Origin: Staphylococcus warneri
GTDB taxonomy: Bacteria; Bacillota; Bacilli; Staphylococcales; Staphylococcaceae
Direction: 5' to 3'
DNA: 64,000 nt
NCBI RefSeq assembly: GCF_900636385.1
Contig: NZ_LR134269.1
Span: 2,170,001 to 2,234,000, forward strand
Shown one piece after another: positions 20,527-29,312 of this stretch; position 1 is the stretch's first letter; every line of letters begins with the position of its first letter. The notes under the pieces are model-generated. The model searched no databases and had not been told where the DNA came from. It saw nothing but the letters and a program-made list of their open reading frames with translations. The position numbers and the translations under genes are program-made.

Positions 20527-20606
20527 ATGTGGTCACAGGGCTCAGTTTTGCCCTCCCACTCTTAACATTTCGTGACGAAATGAACGCTCTAAAAGCGCGA
20601 CCACAT
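20527..20606 (-). other. Structured leader of rplK: possible four-way junction
   Basis: ATGTGGTC (start) and GACCACAT (end) can close an 80-base element holding three hairpins: CGCT/AGCG, CATTTCG/CGAAATG (loop of three) and AGGGC/GCCCT. It sits just before the rplK ribosome site. I do not recall a named RNA family with this shape; it may be the L1 (or L11) control site. Confidence 0.6.
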
Positions 20607-20607
20607 T

Positions 20608-20637
20608 ATTTTAACACTTTTTTATTTCAAAAAGCAA
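20608..20637 (-). promoter_or_regulatory. Possible promoter of rplK-rplA
   Basis: Minus strand TTGCTT, 18-base spacer, TAAAAT. Transcription from it would start inside the outer arm of the leader element, so either the outer arm is only complete in readthrough RNA from nusG or the true start differs. Confidence 0.45.
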
Positions 20638-20682
20638 TAGTAAAATTTCAACTTTTACATTTAAAAACGTTAATTTATCTCA

Positions 20683-21231
20683 CTATAATTTTTCGATTTG
20701 ATCGAATTCTACTTCTACTGGTGTTTCACGTCCAAACATGTCAACTAATACTGTTAATTTGAATTTTTCCGCTTCAATCTCTTGAACTTCTCCGACTTGG
20801 TTTGCGAATGGTCCAGATTTAATACGTACTTGCTCTCCAACATCTAACTCGACATCGATTGTTTTTTCTTTTAATCCCATTTGTTTAAGTATAAAGCGAA
20901 CTTCTTCTGGAAGTAATGGGTTAGGTTTTGAACCAGCTCCAGCTGAACCGACAAATCCAGTCACACCTGGTGTATTTCTTACTACGTACCATGACTCATC
21001 TGTCATTACAAGTTCAACTAGTACATAACCAGGGAATGTTTTCTTCACAAGTTTTTTTGCTTTACCGTCTTTAACTTGTGTTTCTTCTTCTTCAGGTATG
21101 ACAACTCTAAAGATTTGTTCTGTCATATTCATTGATTCTACTCTTTTTTCAAGATTCTTTTTAACTTTATTTTCATATCCTGAGTATGTATGCACTGCAT
21201 ACCAACGCTTTGCGCCTACTTCTTCAGACAT
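20683..21231 (-). CDS. nusG: Transcription elongation/antitermination factor NusG
   Basis: 182 residues. N-terminal NGN domain starts K-R-W-Y-A-V-H-T-Y-S-G-Y-E and has F-P-G-Y-V-L-V; the C-terminal KOW domain has V-R-I-K-S-G-P-F-A-N and L-V-D-M-F-G-R-E-T-P-V. It binds the beta' clamp and in Firmicutes promotes pausing at T-rich sites. GGAGTGG site before ATG 21231. Follows secE by ten bases; secE-nusG-rplKA order is standard. Confidence 0.97.
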   Translation of the reverse strand: MSEEVGAKRWYAVHTYSGYENKVKKNLEKRVESMNMTEQIFRVVIPEEEETQVKDGKAKKLVKKTFPGYVLVELVMTDESWYVVRNTPGVTGFVGSAGAGSKPNPLLPEEVRFILKQMGLKEKTIDVELDVGEQVRIKSGPFANQVGEVQEIEAEKFKLTVLVDMFGRETPVEVEFDQIEKL

Positions 21232-21241
21232 GTCGCCACTC

Positions 21242-21424
21242 CTAACCTATTAATAAATTTTTCAATGCTGTAATTCCTAAATCTAAGGCATAGAAAAAGA
21301 CTAAGAAGAATATTACTGTTGATACTACAATAACAGTATATTTAAACAATTCTTCTTTAGTTGGCCAACTCGTCTTTTCCATTTCTGATTTTACACCTTG
21401 AAAAAAGCTTTCTTTTTTAGCCAC
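21242..21424 (-). CDS. secE: Preprotein translocase subunit SecE
   Basis: 60 residues with one C-terminal membrane span (about residues 31-55, [16 protein letters not shown]). Clamps SecY in the membrane. The conserved [13 protein letters not shown] amphipathic helix lies before the span. Start GTG 21424 (M-A-K-K-E-S-F) after TTGGAGG; the longer frame from 21451 begins before the ribosome site and is not used. Confidence 0.95.
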   Translation of the reverse strand: MAKKESFFQGVKSEMEKTSWPTKEELFKYTVIVVSTVIFFLVFFYALDLGITALKNLLIG

Positions 21425-21475
21425 TAATAAAACCTCCAAATCTTTCAACAATAGTCATTAAAATTTGAATATCGT

Positions 21476-21619
21476 TTATTTTGATTCTTTATGTACTGTA
21501 TGAGTATTGCATCTTGAACAGTATTTCTTAAGGGTCAATCGTACTGCTGAACCTTCTTTTTTGGGTACATGATAATTTCTATTGCCACACTCTTCACAAT
21601 TCAAGGGTACTTTTTTCAC
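21476..21619 (-). CDS. rpmG: 50S ribosomal protein L33 (zinc-binding form)
   Basis: 47-residue gene too short for most ORF cut-offs. Translation gives M-K-K-V-P-L-N-C-E-E-C-G, a middle K-K-E-G-S-A-V-R-L-T-L-K-K-Y, then C-S-R-C and H-K-E-S-K. The two CxxC pairs mark the zinc (C+) type of L33. Start GTG 21619 is six bases after AAAGGTG; an ATG at 21625 touches that site and would add two residues. It lies between sigH and secE, its usual place. Confidence 0.93.
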   Translation of the reverse strand: MKKVPLNCEECGNRNYHVPKKEGSAVRLTLKKYCSRCNTHTVHKESK

Positions 21620-21743
21620 TTTCATTCACCTTTACTCATTAATATACCAGTCTACTATACATAAATCTAAATATGAATGTCAAACTGATAAATGACTATC
21701 ACAGTAAGTATTTGTGGGTATAGACTGTTGTCGCACTACACTA

Positions 21744-22325
21744 TTATTTTAATTTATATTCTAAATGATGTCTTATTTTCATTTTACAACGTTGTATCGC
21801 ATTGTAAACTACTTTGTCTTTTATACCTAGTAAATGTGCGATTTCTTTTGGTTTATAACCTTTACTATAAAATTCAAATACTTCTCGTTCTTGTTTAGTT
21901 AATTTCTCACACGCCGCGTTCAATAGTTTGATTGCTTCACATGTTAATATTTCTCTTTCAACTCGATCTCTATTAAGCAGGTTCGTTTGATATTCAACCA
22001 CAGCATCATTAACTACATTCGTATATCGCTTCTGTTGAGTGTAATGCCGTCGATAGTAATCACATTTAACTGATTTGATGAGCCGCGATATATATTTTAT
22101 AAACGAATCATCATATTGAAAATGATGGCGCTCAAGCGCTAGATATATTTTGATGAGCACTTCTTGATAAAGGTCGTCTTTTTCAAAATCATTTTGAGAA
22201 ATATAATTAATTCTTCTCATAATAAAAGAATTGAATTGTTGAAGTATCGCTTTTAATTCTATATCTAATTGTTGTGACTTTGACAATAATAATTGTTGTT
22301 TCAAGTTGTTATTCTTATGTGTCAT
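21744..22325 (-). CDS. sigH: Alternative sigma factor SigH-like
   Basis: 193-residue small sigma-70-type factor. Region 2 is seen as E-K-D-D-L-Y-Q-E-V-L-I-K-I-Y-L-A-L, region 4 as L-T-K-Q-E-R-E-V-F-E-F-Y-S-K-G-Y-K-P-K-E-I-A with a helix-turn-helix. In S. aureus the gene at this place drives competence (com) genes and is normally almost silent. ATG 22325 has only a modest AAAGG site, in line with low translation. Sequence is more diverged than its neighbours, as is known for SigH across staphylococci. Confidence 0.85.
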   Translation of the reverse strand: MTHKNNNLKQQLLLSKSQQLDIELKAILQQFNSFIMRRINYISQNDFEKDDLYQEVLIKIYLALERHHFQYDDSFIKYISRLIKSVKCDYYRRHYTQQKRYTNVVNDAVVEYQTNLLNRDRVEREILTCEAIKLLNAACEKLTKQEREVFEFYSKGYKPKEIAHLLGIKDKVVYNAIQRCKMKIRHHLEYKLK

Positions 22326-22395
22326 ATCTTAGTTGCCTTTCAAAATTTTAAGGCTATTCTATATGAAACACTATCTAAATAACAATATTGCTAAA

Positions 22396-22923
22396 TCAGT
22401 CTTTTTTATGGTTTCCTCTTCTTATTTTTTCAAATTCTGCAAGTATATCTTCTGATAGCGGAATTCGAGTTCTTGGTTTAGTTTCTGTAATATCTTCGAG
22501 GGATTTACTCACCGTTATTTGATTTTCTCTCAAATCTCTCCACATTTCTCTCGAAGATACGCGATAAGCACCTGAACCAAAAATAGCATGTTGTTCACTC
22601 ATATCACTCGTCACAACTGTAATATGCGTTGTATGTTTATCGTATAATTCATATACATACCGTTCAATAAAACTATCTGCTGTTTCCTTTTCTTTAGTAA
22701 ATACAGTTTTCACGCCATGATACATGTATTCTCTTTCTATGCCAGATTGTTCATACGCATCAAAGACACAAACAATTTCATCGGCAATAACAGCATTATA
22801 GTTTGCTATTGCATCAATGAGTTGCTCTCTCGCCTCTTCTAAGTTTTCTTTGGCGATTTTACTTAATGTTGGTGATTGGCCAATCATGTTATACCCATCA
22901 ATTATTAAATAACGTTCTTTCAT
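22396..22923 (-). CDS. rae1: Ribosome-associated endoribonuclease Rae1 (YacP, NYN domain)
   Basis: 175-residue PIN-like NYN nuclease that cleaves mRNA in the ribosomal A site in B. subtilis. Acidic site residues are seen in L-I-I-D-G-Y-N-M-I, V-C-V-F-D-A-Y, K-E-T-A-D-S-F-I-E and V-V-T-S-D. The basic tail (R-R-G-N-H-K-K-D) suits RNA or ribosome contact. Its ATG overlaps the rlmB stop (TAATG), so the two are translationally coupled. Confidence 0.9.
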   Translation of the reverse strand: MKERYLIIDGYNMIGQSPTLSKIAKENLEEAREQLIDAIANYNAVIADEIVCVFDAYEQSGIEREYMYHGVKTVFTKEKETADSFIERYVYELYDKHTTHITVVTSDMSEQHAIFGSGAYRVSSREMWRDLRENQITVSKSLEDITETKPRTRIPLSEDILAEFEKIRRGNHKKD

Positions 22924-23669
22924 TATTTATCTCCGTTCGAGTGTCTTTTACGGAATACCTCATACATCATTAAACTAGCAGCAACAGATGCATTTAAACT
23001 ATTCACATGACCGACCATAGGAATTTTAATATAAAAATCACATTTATCACTTACTAATCTACTCATACCTTGCCCTTCACTACCAATTACAATTGCTAAT
23101 GACATATCAGCTTCTAAATCTCTATAATCCGTTGCGTTATTCGCTTCGGTACCTGCAACCCAAAAACCATTGTTTTTTAATTCATCAATCGTTTTGGCTA
23201 AATTTGTCACTCTAATCACTGGCACATGTTGAATAGCACCTGTAGATGCTTTAGCAACAGTTTGAGTTAATGAAACAGAACGACGTTTAGGGATAATCAC
23301 CCCATCCACACCTGATGCGTCAGACGTTCTTAATATTGATCCAAGATTATGTGGATCTTCTAACCCATCTAGAATGATAACGGTAGATAAACCATCTTTT
23401 TCTTGTTGTTGCTTCAAAAACTGATCAAAATCTGCGTATTCATATGGTGCTACTAATGCTGCTACGCCCTGATGAGGTGCAGTTGATAAAAAATCTAATT
23501 TGGATTTTGGTACTGTTTGTACAATTAGTTTTTGATCTTTTGCATTTTTTAAAATGTCGTTAATTTGTTGTTTTTTTATACCGTCTTGAATCAAAATTTT
23601 ATTTATAGAATGACCTGAAATAATAGCTTCCTTTACTGCATGTCTACCAACGATGACTATATCTTCCAC
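22923..23669 (-). CDS. rlmB: 23S rRNA (guanosine-2'-O-)-methyltransferase RlmB-like (SPOUT)
   Basis: 248 residues: an N-terminal L30e-like substrate-binding domain (about 1-75) and a SpoU/TrmH domain with trefoil knot. Motif 1 [11 protein letters not shown], motif 2 [11 protein letters not shown] and motif 3 [15 protein letters not shown] are intact. RlmB methylates G2251 of the peptidyltransferase loop; the exact target is inferred. Start GTG 23669 after GAGAGGTCG. Part of cysE-cysS-mrnC-rlmB-rae1. Confidence 0.9.
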   Translation of the reverse strand: MEDIVIVGRHAVKEAIISGHSINKILIQDGIKKQQINDILKNAKDQKLIVQTVPKSKLDFLSTAPHQGVAALVAPYEYADFDQFLKQQQEKDGLSTVIILDGLEDPHNLGSILRTSDASGVDGVIIPKRRSVSLTQTVAKASTGAIQHVPVIRVTNLAKTIDELKNNGFWVAGTEANNATDYRDLEADMSLAIVIGSEGQGMSRLVSDKCDFYIKIPMVGHVNSLNASVAASLMMYEVFRKRHSNGDK

Positions 23670-23673
23670 GTAC

Positions 23674-24072
23674 TCACGACCTCTCGTTAACTATTTCTAT
23701 GATTTTATCTAGTAATACCTTTAATCTTTCTTCTCTATGTTCTAGATACAAAAAGCCAATTACCGCTTCTAATGCAGAACTTTTACGATACGTTTGAACG
23801 TCTGTATTTTTAGCTTTAGTATAACTTTTAGCATTGCGCCCTCTCTTTAATATATCCATTTCTTCTTCAGTAAACCATGCTTCCTCAATAAGTGTTTCAA
23901 GTGTCTGCGCTTGGCTTTTAGCTGAGACATATAACTTAGACATTTGATGTAATCGATTGGGTTTACTTCGCAATTTGAGTACGATATATTTTCGAACATG
24001 CTGATCTAAAACGGCATCTCCCATATAAGCTAATGTTAACGGGTTCAGTAATTTAATATTCATATTATCCAC
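23674..24072 (-). CDS. mrnC: Mini-ribonuclease III
   Basis: 132 residues: an RNase III catalytic domain without dsRNA-binding domain. In B. subtilis it matures the ends of 23S rRNA. Catalytic acid residues lie in [10 protein letters not shown] and [11 protein letters not shown]. Start is uncertain: GTG 24072 overlaps the cysS end (GTGGATAA) and gives [10 protein letters not shown], close to the S. aureus N-terminus; GTG 24087 and ATG 24063 are alternatives. RlmB, Rae1 and the rRNA operons nearby are also ribosome functions. Confidence 0.88.
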   Translation of the reverse strand: MDNMNIKLLNPLTLAYMGDAVLDQHVRKYIVLKLRSKPNRLHQMSKLYVSAKSQAQTLETLIEEAWFTEEEMDILKRGRNAKSYTKAKNTDVQTYRKSSALEAVIGFLYLEHREERLKVLLDKIIEIVNERS

Positions 24073-25465
24073 GTTTAAATCTAACACCTTGAGGGGTATC
24101 TTCTAATATAATATTTTGCTCTTTTAAATGGTCTCTAATTTCATCAGCACGTGCGAAGTCTTTATTTTTGCGAGCTTCATTTCGCTCTTCTATTAATTGC
24201 TCTATTTCTTCATCTAATAAATCATCTTGTTGGTTGCCTTTTAGCGGAACACCTAAGACGTCACTGAATATTTGATATACTTCTTTGAATTTAGCAATTA
24301 CTTTAGTTGATGTTACATTTTCTAAAACATATCTATTCGCTAATTTGGCTAAATCATACCATGCAGTCACTGCATTAGCAGTGTTAAAATCATCATCCAT
24401 TACAGCTTCAAAGTTCTCTAATATTTGATCAATTTGATTGATATATTCTTCTTGATTATCTATATCTGTCGCAATAGCTTCTCTTTCTTCGATAAGTTGA
24501 TAGCTATTTCTAATACGTTCAAGTCCACTTTTAGCAGCACTCACAAGTTCTAAATTATAGTTGATTGGGCTACGATAATGAACACTAATCATAAAGAATC
24601 GTAATACGTCTGGGTCAATTTCTTTGATAATATCATGTACTAAAATAAAGTTGCCTAATGACTTACTCATTTTTTCATTATCAATATTGATAAAGCCATT
24701 ATGCATCCAATAGTTGGCAAATGGGGCATGGTTATGTGCTTCAGATTGTGCAATTTCATTTTCATGGTGAGGGAATTGTAAATCTGATCCACCTGCATGA
24801 ATATCAATAGTTGGACCAAGTTCATGAAACGCCATTACTGAACATTCTATATGCCAGCCTGGTCGACCTTCTCCAAATGGACTTTCCCAACTAATTTCAC
24901 CTGGCTTAGCCTTTTTCCATAAAGTGAAATCAAGTGCATCTTCCTTCTGATCGCCTGCTTCGATACGTGCACCTACTTTTAAATCATCAATTGATTGATG
25001 ACTTAACTTACCGTAGTCTTTAAATTGACGTGTTCTAAAATAGACATCCCCATTACTTTCATATGCATATCCTTCATCTACTAATTTTTTGATAAAATCA
25101 ATAATCTCATCCATATGATTCATAACTCTCGGATTTGATGTTGCTTTTTTAACATTCAGTGCACCTACGTCTTCATAGAATGCCTTAATATATTTATCTG
25201 CAATTTCAGGAACACTTTCGTTTAATTCTTTTGAACGCTTGATTAATTTATCGTCGACATCTGTAAAGTTAGATACATATATCACTTCATAACCTTTATA
25301 TTCAAAATATCTACGTACAACGTCATAATTTATCGCCGGTCTTGCATTTCCAATATGGATATAGTTATAAACAGTTGGACCACAAACGTACATTTTCACC
25401 TTACCTGGTTCTATTGGTTCAAATGTTTCTTTTTGACGTGTTAACGTATTATATAATGTAATCAT
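24065..25465 (-). CDS. cysS: Cysteinyl-tRNA synthetase
   Basis: 466 residues, class I. Seen: zinc site C in [13 protein letters not shown] (HIGH) near residue 37, G-W-H-I-E-C-S and H-H-E-N-E zinc ligands, and K-M-S-K-S-L-G-N. Start ATG 25465 follows GGAGAG; the ten upstream codons of open frame are the end of cysE. The start overlaps cysE by 17 bases, so translation is coupled, and both are under the Cys T-box. Confidence 0.96.
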   Translation of the reverse strand: MITLYNTLTRQKETFEPIEPGKVKMYVCGPTVYNYIHIGNARPAINYDVVRRYFEYKGYEVIYVSNFTDVDDKLIKRSKELNESVPEIADKYIKAFYEDVGALNVKKATSNPRVMNHMDEIIDFIKKLVDEGYAYESNGDVYFRTRQFKDYGKLSHQSIDDLKVGARIEAGDQKEDALDFTLWKKAKPGEISWESPFGEGRPGWHIECSVMAFHELGPTIDIHAGGSDLQFPHHENEIAQSEAHNHAPFANYWMHNGFINIDNEKMSKSLGNFILVHDIIKEIDPDVLRFFMISVHYRSPINYNLELVSAAKSGLERIRNSYQLIEEREAIATDIDNQEEYINQIDQILENFEAVMDDDFNTANAVTAWYDLAKLANRYVLENVTSTKVIAKFKEVYQIFSDVLGVPLKGNQQDDLLDEEIEQLIEERNEARKNKDFARADEIRDHLKEQNIILEDTPQGVRFKRG

Positions 25466-26090
25466 CTTGAATCTCTCCGTTTCTTGTTTTTTCAAGTTGT
25501 CTTTCTAAGTGTTTAATTTGTTCATATAATGGATCAGGTAAATTACGATGATCGAATGTTTTACCAATACGTTTACCATCTTGTTTTACAATATGGCCTG
25601 GTATACCTACAACTGTAGAATAACTTGGTACTGATTGTAGCACTACTGAATTCGCGCCTATATTTACGTTAGAACTAATTTGAATATTACCTAAAACCTT
25701 TGATCCAGCTGCGATAAGGACATTATCACCGATATCTGGATGCCTTTTACCTTTTTCTTTACCAGTCCCACCTAAAGTTACACCTTGATATATCGTTACG
25801 TTATCTCCAATCGTGCACGTTTCACCAATAACTACGCCCATACCATGGTCGATAAATAAGCGTTTCCCAATTTTAGCCCCAGGATGAATTTCAATACCTG
25901 TAAAAAATCTAGATATTTGTGAAATAGCTCTAGCAGCTACATAACGTTGATTATTATATAATTTATGTGCGATCAAATGACTCCATACAGCATGTAATCC
26001 TGCATATGTTGTAACAACTTCAATAGTTGAGCGCGCCGCTGGATCCTGTTCAAACACCATTTTTATATCGTCTCTCATTCTTCTTAACAA
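25449..26090 (-). CDS. cysE: Serine O-acetyltransferase
   Basis: 213 residues; makes O-acetylserine, the substrate of cysK (55323-56255). Left-handed beta-helix hexapeptide repeats are clear ([31 protein letters not shown]). Active residues in [12 protein letters not shown]. As in other Firmicutes the N-terminal domain is shorter than in E. coli. Start TTG 26090 is eight bases after GGGGGAG and gives M-L-R-R-M-R-D-D; ATG 26078 is an alternative. First gene behind the T-box. Confidence 0.95.
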   Translation of the reverse strand: MLRRMRDDIKMVFEQDPAARSTIEVVTTYAGLHAVWSHLIAHKLYNNQRYVAARAISQISRFFTGIEIHPGAKIGKRLFIDHGMGVVIGETCTIGDNVTIYQGVTLGGTGKEKGKRHPDIGDNVLIAAGSKVLGNIQISSNVNIGANSVVLQSVPSYSTVVGIPGHIVKQDGKRIGKTFDHRNLPDPLYEQIKHLERQLEKTRNGEIQDDYII

Positions 26091-26154
26091 AACATTCTCC
26101 CCCTTAGCTTTACAACTAATATTAGTTCTTTAATTTGTATATTTGAATAAAATT

Positions 26155-26375
26155 AAAAAAATGCGCCTCTAACATCTTTTGTTAGAGGCGCATAAGCACG
26201 GTTCCACTCTTCGTTCAGTAAATTATTGTATATAAATCATTTCACAGGTTTATATCACATAGATTTACTCTCATTTAATCCATATATAATTTAACAATCA
26301 AAGGTGCATTCATTAATTTCCATGTTGTGCTCGCAGCGACCGCACACTCTCTGCATCATGTACTATTTAATTACT
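26155..26375 (-). ncRNA. Cysteine T-box leader of cysE-cysS
   Basis: The minus strand shows the T-box core AGAGTGGAACCGTGC (about 26196-26210), followed by a terminator with 13-base arms ATGCGCCTCTAAC/GTTAGAGGCGCAT and seven Ts (26154-26192). The stem I region ends GAA-TGC-ACC, giving a TGC (Cys) specifier at 26308-26306. Uncharged tRNA-Cys should stabilise the antiterminator and turn on cysE and cysS. The 5' end is approximate. Confidence 0.93.
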
Positions 26376-26407
26376 AATCCTTTGTTTTAATTCACTTATT
26401 ACATTCA

Positions 26408-26436
26408 ATATTATGTGTTAAATTGTAATTTTTCAA
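26408..26436 (-). promoter_or_regulatory. Predicted sigma-A promoter of the cysE T-box transcript
   Basis: Minus strand TTGAAA, 17-base spacer, TAATAT, some 35-40 bases before the first T-box element. Confidence 0.8.
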
Positions 26437-26472
26437 GTGTGAATTTTAATTTTTTTGATTTTCTCTATATGC

Positions 26473-27927
26473 TTAAATATATTCTTTCAATCGTGATAAT
26501 ACTTTGTCTTTACCAAGCACTTCAATTGTATTTGGTAATTCAGGGCCATGCATTTGTCCTGTAACTGCAACACGAATTGGCATAAATAATTGTTTACCTT
26601 TAATGCCAGTTTCTTTTTGTACTTCTTTAATCGCTTTTTTAATTTCCGCTGCTTCGAATGGTTCAAGTGCTTCTAATTTGCTATATAAATGTGTCATTAG
26701 TTCTGGCACTTGTTCACCATTGATTACTTCTTTTTCTTCTTCTCCAAATTCAGGCATATCATTAAAGAACATTTCTGAAAGTGGTACGATTTCTCCAGCA
26801 TAACTCATTTCTTTTTGGTATAAAGCTACAAGTTTACGTCCCCAATCTAAATCTTCTTCAGAAGGGTTTTCTGGGATTAAGTTAGCTTTAATTAAATGTG
26901 GTAGTGCTAATTCAAATACTGTTTCAGTATCTTTTTGTTTCATATATTGGTTATTGACCCATGCTAATTTTTGTTTATCAAAGAATGCAGGTGATTTAGA
27001 TAATCGTTTTTCATCAAAGATTTTAATAAATTCTTCTTTAGAATAAATTTCTTCTTCACCTTCAGGTGACCAACCTAATAATGTAATAAAGTTAAATAAC
27101 GCTTCTGGTAAATAACCTAAATCACGATATTGCTCGATAAATTGTAAAATTTGCCCATCACGTTTACTTAGTTTCTTGCGTTCTTCATTAACAATAAGTG
27201 ACATATGAGCAAATCTTGGTGCTTCCCATCCAAATGCTTCATAAATCATTAATTGTTTTGGCGTATTTGAAACATGGTCATCACCGCGAATAACATCACT
27301 GATTTCCATGTAATGATCATCAATTGCTACTGCAAAGTTATACGTTGGCACACCGTCTTTTTTCACGATAACCCAGTCGCCCATATTATTTGAATCAAAC
27401 GAAATTTCACCTTTAACCATATCGTTAAAAGTATATGTTTTATCTTTAGGTACACGGAATCTAATTGATGGTTGACGACCTTCCGCTTCGAATTGTTGAC
27501 GTTGTTCTTCTGTTAAATGAGCGTGTTGACCACCATATCTTGGCATTTCTCCACGTGCTATTTGAGCTTCACGTTCTGCTTCTAATTCTTCTTCAGTCAT
27601 ATAACATTTATAAGCTTTGTCTTCTTCTAATAATTGCTTAATCAGTGGGTTATAGATATCTGCACGTTCAGATTGACGATATGGTCCATAACCTTTATCT
27701 TTATCAACTGATTCGTCCCATTCTAATCCTAACCATTTTAAGTTATCGAATTGTGAAGATTCGCCATCTTCTAAATTACGTTTGCTATCAGTATCTTCAA
27801 TACGTACTACAAAATCGCCGCCATAGTGTTTAGCAAATAAATAGTTAAACAAAGCCGTACGTGCATTGCCGATATGCAAGTATCCTGTTGGACTTGGTGC
27901 GTATCTTACTCTTACGCGTTCACTCAT
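26473..27927 (-). CDS. gltX: Glutamyl-tRNA synthetase
   Basis: 484 residues, class I. Opens [20 protein letters not shown] (HIGH) and has K-L-S-K-R-D-G (KMSKS) near residue 245. In staphylococci, which have GatCAB, this enzyme charges both tRNA-Glu and tRNA-Gln. Start ATG 27927 (M-S-E-R-V-R-V-R-Y) after GGAGTGG; GTG 27936 overlaps that site. Single gene: the Cys T-box unit follows and about 285 non-coding bases precede it. Confidence 0.96.
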   Translation of the reverse strand: MSERVRVRYAPSPTGYLHIGNARTALFNYLFAKHYGGDFVVRIEDTDSKRNLEDGESSQFDNLKWLGLEWDESVDKDKGYGPYRQSERADIYNPLIKQLLEEDKAYKCYMTEEELEAEREAQIARGEMPRYGGQHAHLTEEQRQQFEAEGRQPSIRFRVPKDKTYTFNDMVKGEISFDSNNMGDWVIVKKDGVPTYNFAVAIDDHYMEISDVIRGDDHVSNTPKQLMIYEAFGWEAPRFAHMSLIVNEERKKLSKRDGQILQFIEQYRDLGYLPEALFNFITLLGWSPEGEEEIYSKEEFIKIFDEKRLSKSPAFFDKQKLAWVNNQYMKQKDTETVFELALPHLIKANLIPENPSEEDLDWGRKLVALYQKEMSYAGEIVPLSEMFFNDMPEFGEEEKEVINGEQVPELMTHLYSKLEALEPFEAAEIKKAIKEVQKETGIKGKQLFMPIRVAVTGQMHGPELPNTIEVLGKDKVLSRLKEYI

Positions 27928-28077
27928 TTTATCCACTCCTGTAGTTTTTAATTATTGATATTTTTAATTTGTAACAATATCTATTCAACTTTCCTTATTG
28001 AATATGTAACGAATGATTATCCATGATTAAGTCTCTATGATAAATTTTATTTCTATCTACCAAAAATGAATCATTGT

Positions 28078-28093
28078 TAATACAAATTGTGTC
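28078..28093. other. Near-parS palindrome in the window between yacL and gltX (see exact site in findings)
   Basis: This entry marks bases 28078-28093 as part of the 285-base yacL-gltX gap only; I see no strong signal at this spot itself. The near-parS palindrome is at 28178-28193 and is listed separately. Confidence 0.05.
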
Positions 28094-28177
28094 AGAAACA
28101 ATTGTAGCACTTCTACGCTACTTTGATAAGTTACTAGCATTCATTTTTCGTGTATTCATACCAATAAGTTTTCAACT

Positions 28178-28193
28178 CGTTTCACATGAAACT
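28178..28193. other. Degenerate parS-like palindrome
   Basis: CGTTTCACATGAAACT matches the Firmicute parS consensus TGTTTCACGTGAAACA at 13 of 16 positions. The outer bases and the central CG (here CA) differ. It is in the non-coding gap after the yacL stop. The central change is expected to weaken Spo0J/ParB binding, so function is doubtful. Confidence 0.35.
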
Positions 28194-28212
28194 GGTTTGC
28201 CATATTCAATAA

Positions 28213-29286
28213 TCATTCTTCTGTTATTTCATTTAAATTTTTAGCAAAGACAATACGTCCTGATGACGTTTGTAATAAACTAATCACTTCTAAATCGACA
28301 TGTTGTCCTATTAATTTCTTAGCATTATCAACAACAACCATAGTACCATCGTCTAAATAACCGACACCTTGTCCTGGCTCTTTTCCCATTTTAGTTAATA
28401 AGATATTTAAATGGTCTCCTTGGTGTACATTTGGTTTAATAGCTTCTGATAAATCATTAACGTTTAACGCACTTATTCCATGTACATGACAAACTTTATT
28501 AAGATTAAAATCAGTTGTAATAATGTGTGCATGGTACTGTTTTGCTAATTTAATCAACAAAGTATCTATATCACTATGCGATTTTGTGGGATGAATAACA
28601 CGCGTTGGATAATCTAAATCATATATTTGATTAAGTTTATCTAAACCTCTTTGTCCTTTTTCACGTTTAACACTATCATTAGCATCAGCAATTACTTGTA
28701 ATTCATTAATCACACCTTGTGGAATAAGCACTTCTCCGTCCATAAACCCACATTTCATAATATCTATAACTCTTCCATCAATGATGGCACTTGTATCGAT
28801 AATTTTTGGGATTGCCTTAAACGAATGTTGCGACATTGAACGTGAGATGTTTTCTGGCAAAAACATTAACATCTCGTCTCTCTTTTTTAGGCCAAATTGG
28901 AAACCAAAATAACATAAAATCATTGTAATAATAATCGGAATAAAATGATTTAAAACTGAATTTCCTATCAATTCTAAAATAAATGAAATCATTACAGAGA
29001 TGAGTAGTCCAATAATTAAGCCAATTGTAGCAAATAATATTTCTACAGCGCTACGTTTCATAATTGTATGTTCTAGCTCTTTAAAAGCAAATGTAATTTG
29101 TTTGATAAAGAAACCAAAAATAATAAAAAATACAATAATCCCAATGAGTCCGTCTATATAATGATTCGTCAAAATGGGATATTGACTAAATCCTAAATCA
29201 TTTACAACTTCAGGGATAATAATAATTCCTAAAGTAGCACCTATAATCATATAAATGGCTACAACCATTAATCTTAATGGATTCAT
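28213..29286 (-). CDS. PIN/TRAM-domain membrane protein (YacL type)
   Basis: 357 residues: four predicted membrane spans (about 5-28, 45-65, 83-108 and 115-132), then a cytosolic PIN nuclease-like domain with acidic residues in I-I-D-T-S-A-I-I-D-G-R and I-T-T-D-F-N-L-N-K, then a C-terminal TRAM domain (G-Q-G-V-G-Y-L-D-D-G-T-M-V-V-V). Known from B. subtilis YacL only as a conserved protein; an RNA-binding or RNase role at the membrane is inferred from domains. ATG 29286 follows GAGGAGG. It is 26 bases after radA and probably cotranscribed. Confidence 0.88.
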   Translation of the reverse strand: MNPLRLMVVAIYMIIGATLGIIIIPEVVNDLGFSQYPILTNHYIDGLIGIIVFFIIFGFFIKQITFAFKELEHTIMKRSAVEILFATIGLIIGLLISVMISFILELIGNSVLNHFIPIIITMILCYFGFQFGLKKRDEMLMFLPENISRSMSQHSFKAIPKIIDTSAIIDGRVIDIMKCGFMDGEVLIPQGVINELQVIADANDSVKREKGQRGLDKLNQIYDLDYPTRVIHPTKSHSDIDTLLIKLAKQYHAHIITTDFNLNKVCHVHGISALNVNDLSEAIKPNVHQGDHLNILLTKMGKEPGQGVGYLDDGTMVVVDNAKKLIGQHVDLEVISLLQTSSGRIVFAKNLNEITEE

Positions 29287-29312
29287 TTTTTACCTCCTCT
29301 CCTTCAAATCAC

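Noticed and set aside
28078..28093. A placeholder position in the yacL-gltX gap first considered for the parS-like site.
   Set aside because: Recount puts the palindrome at 28178-28193; nothing of note is at this earlier position, and the low-confidence feature entry there should be ignored.
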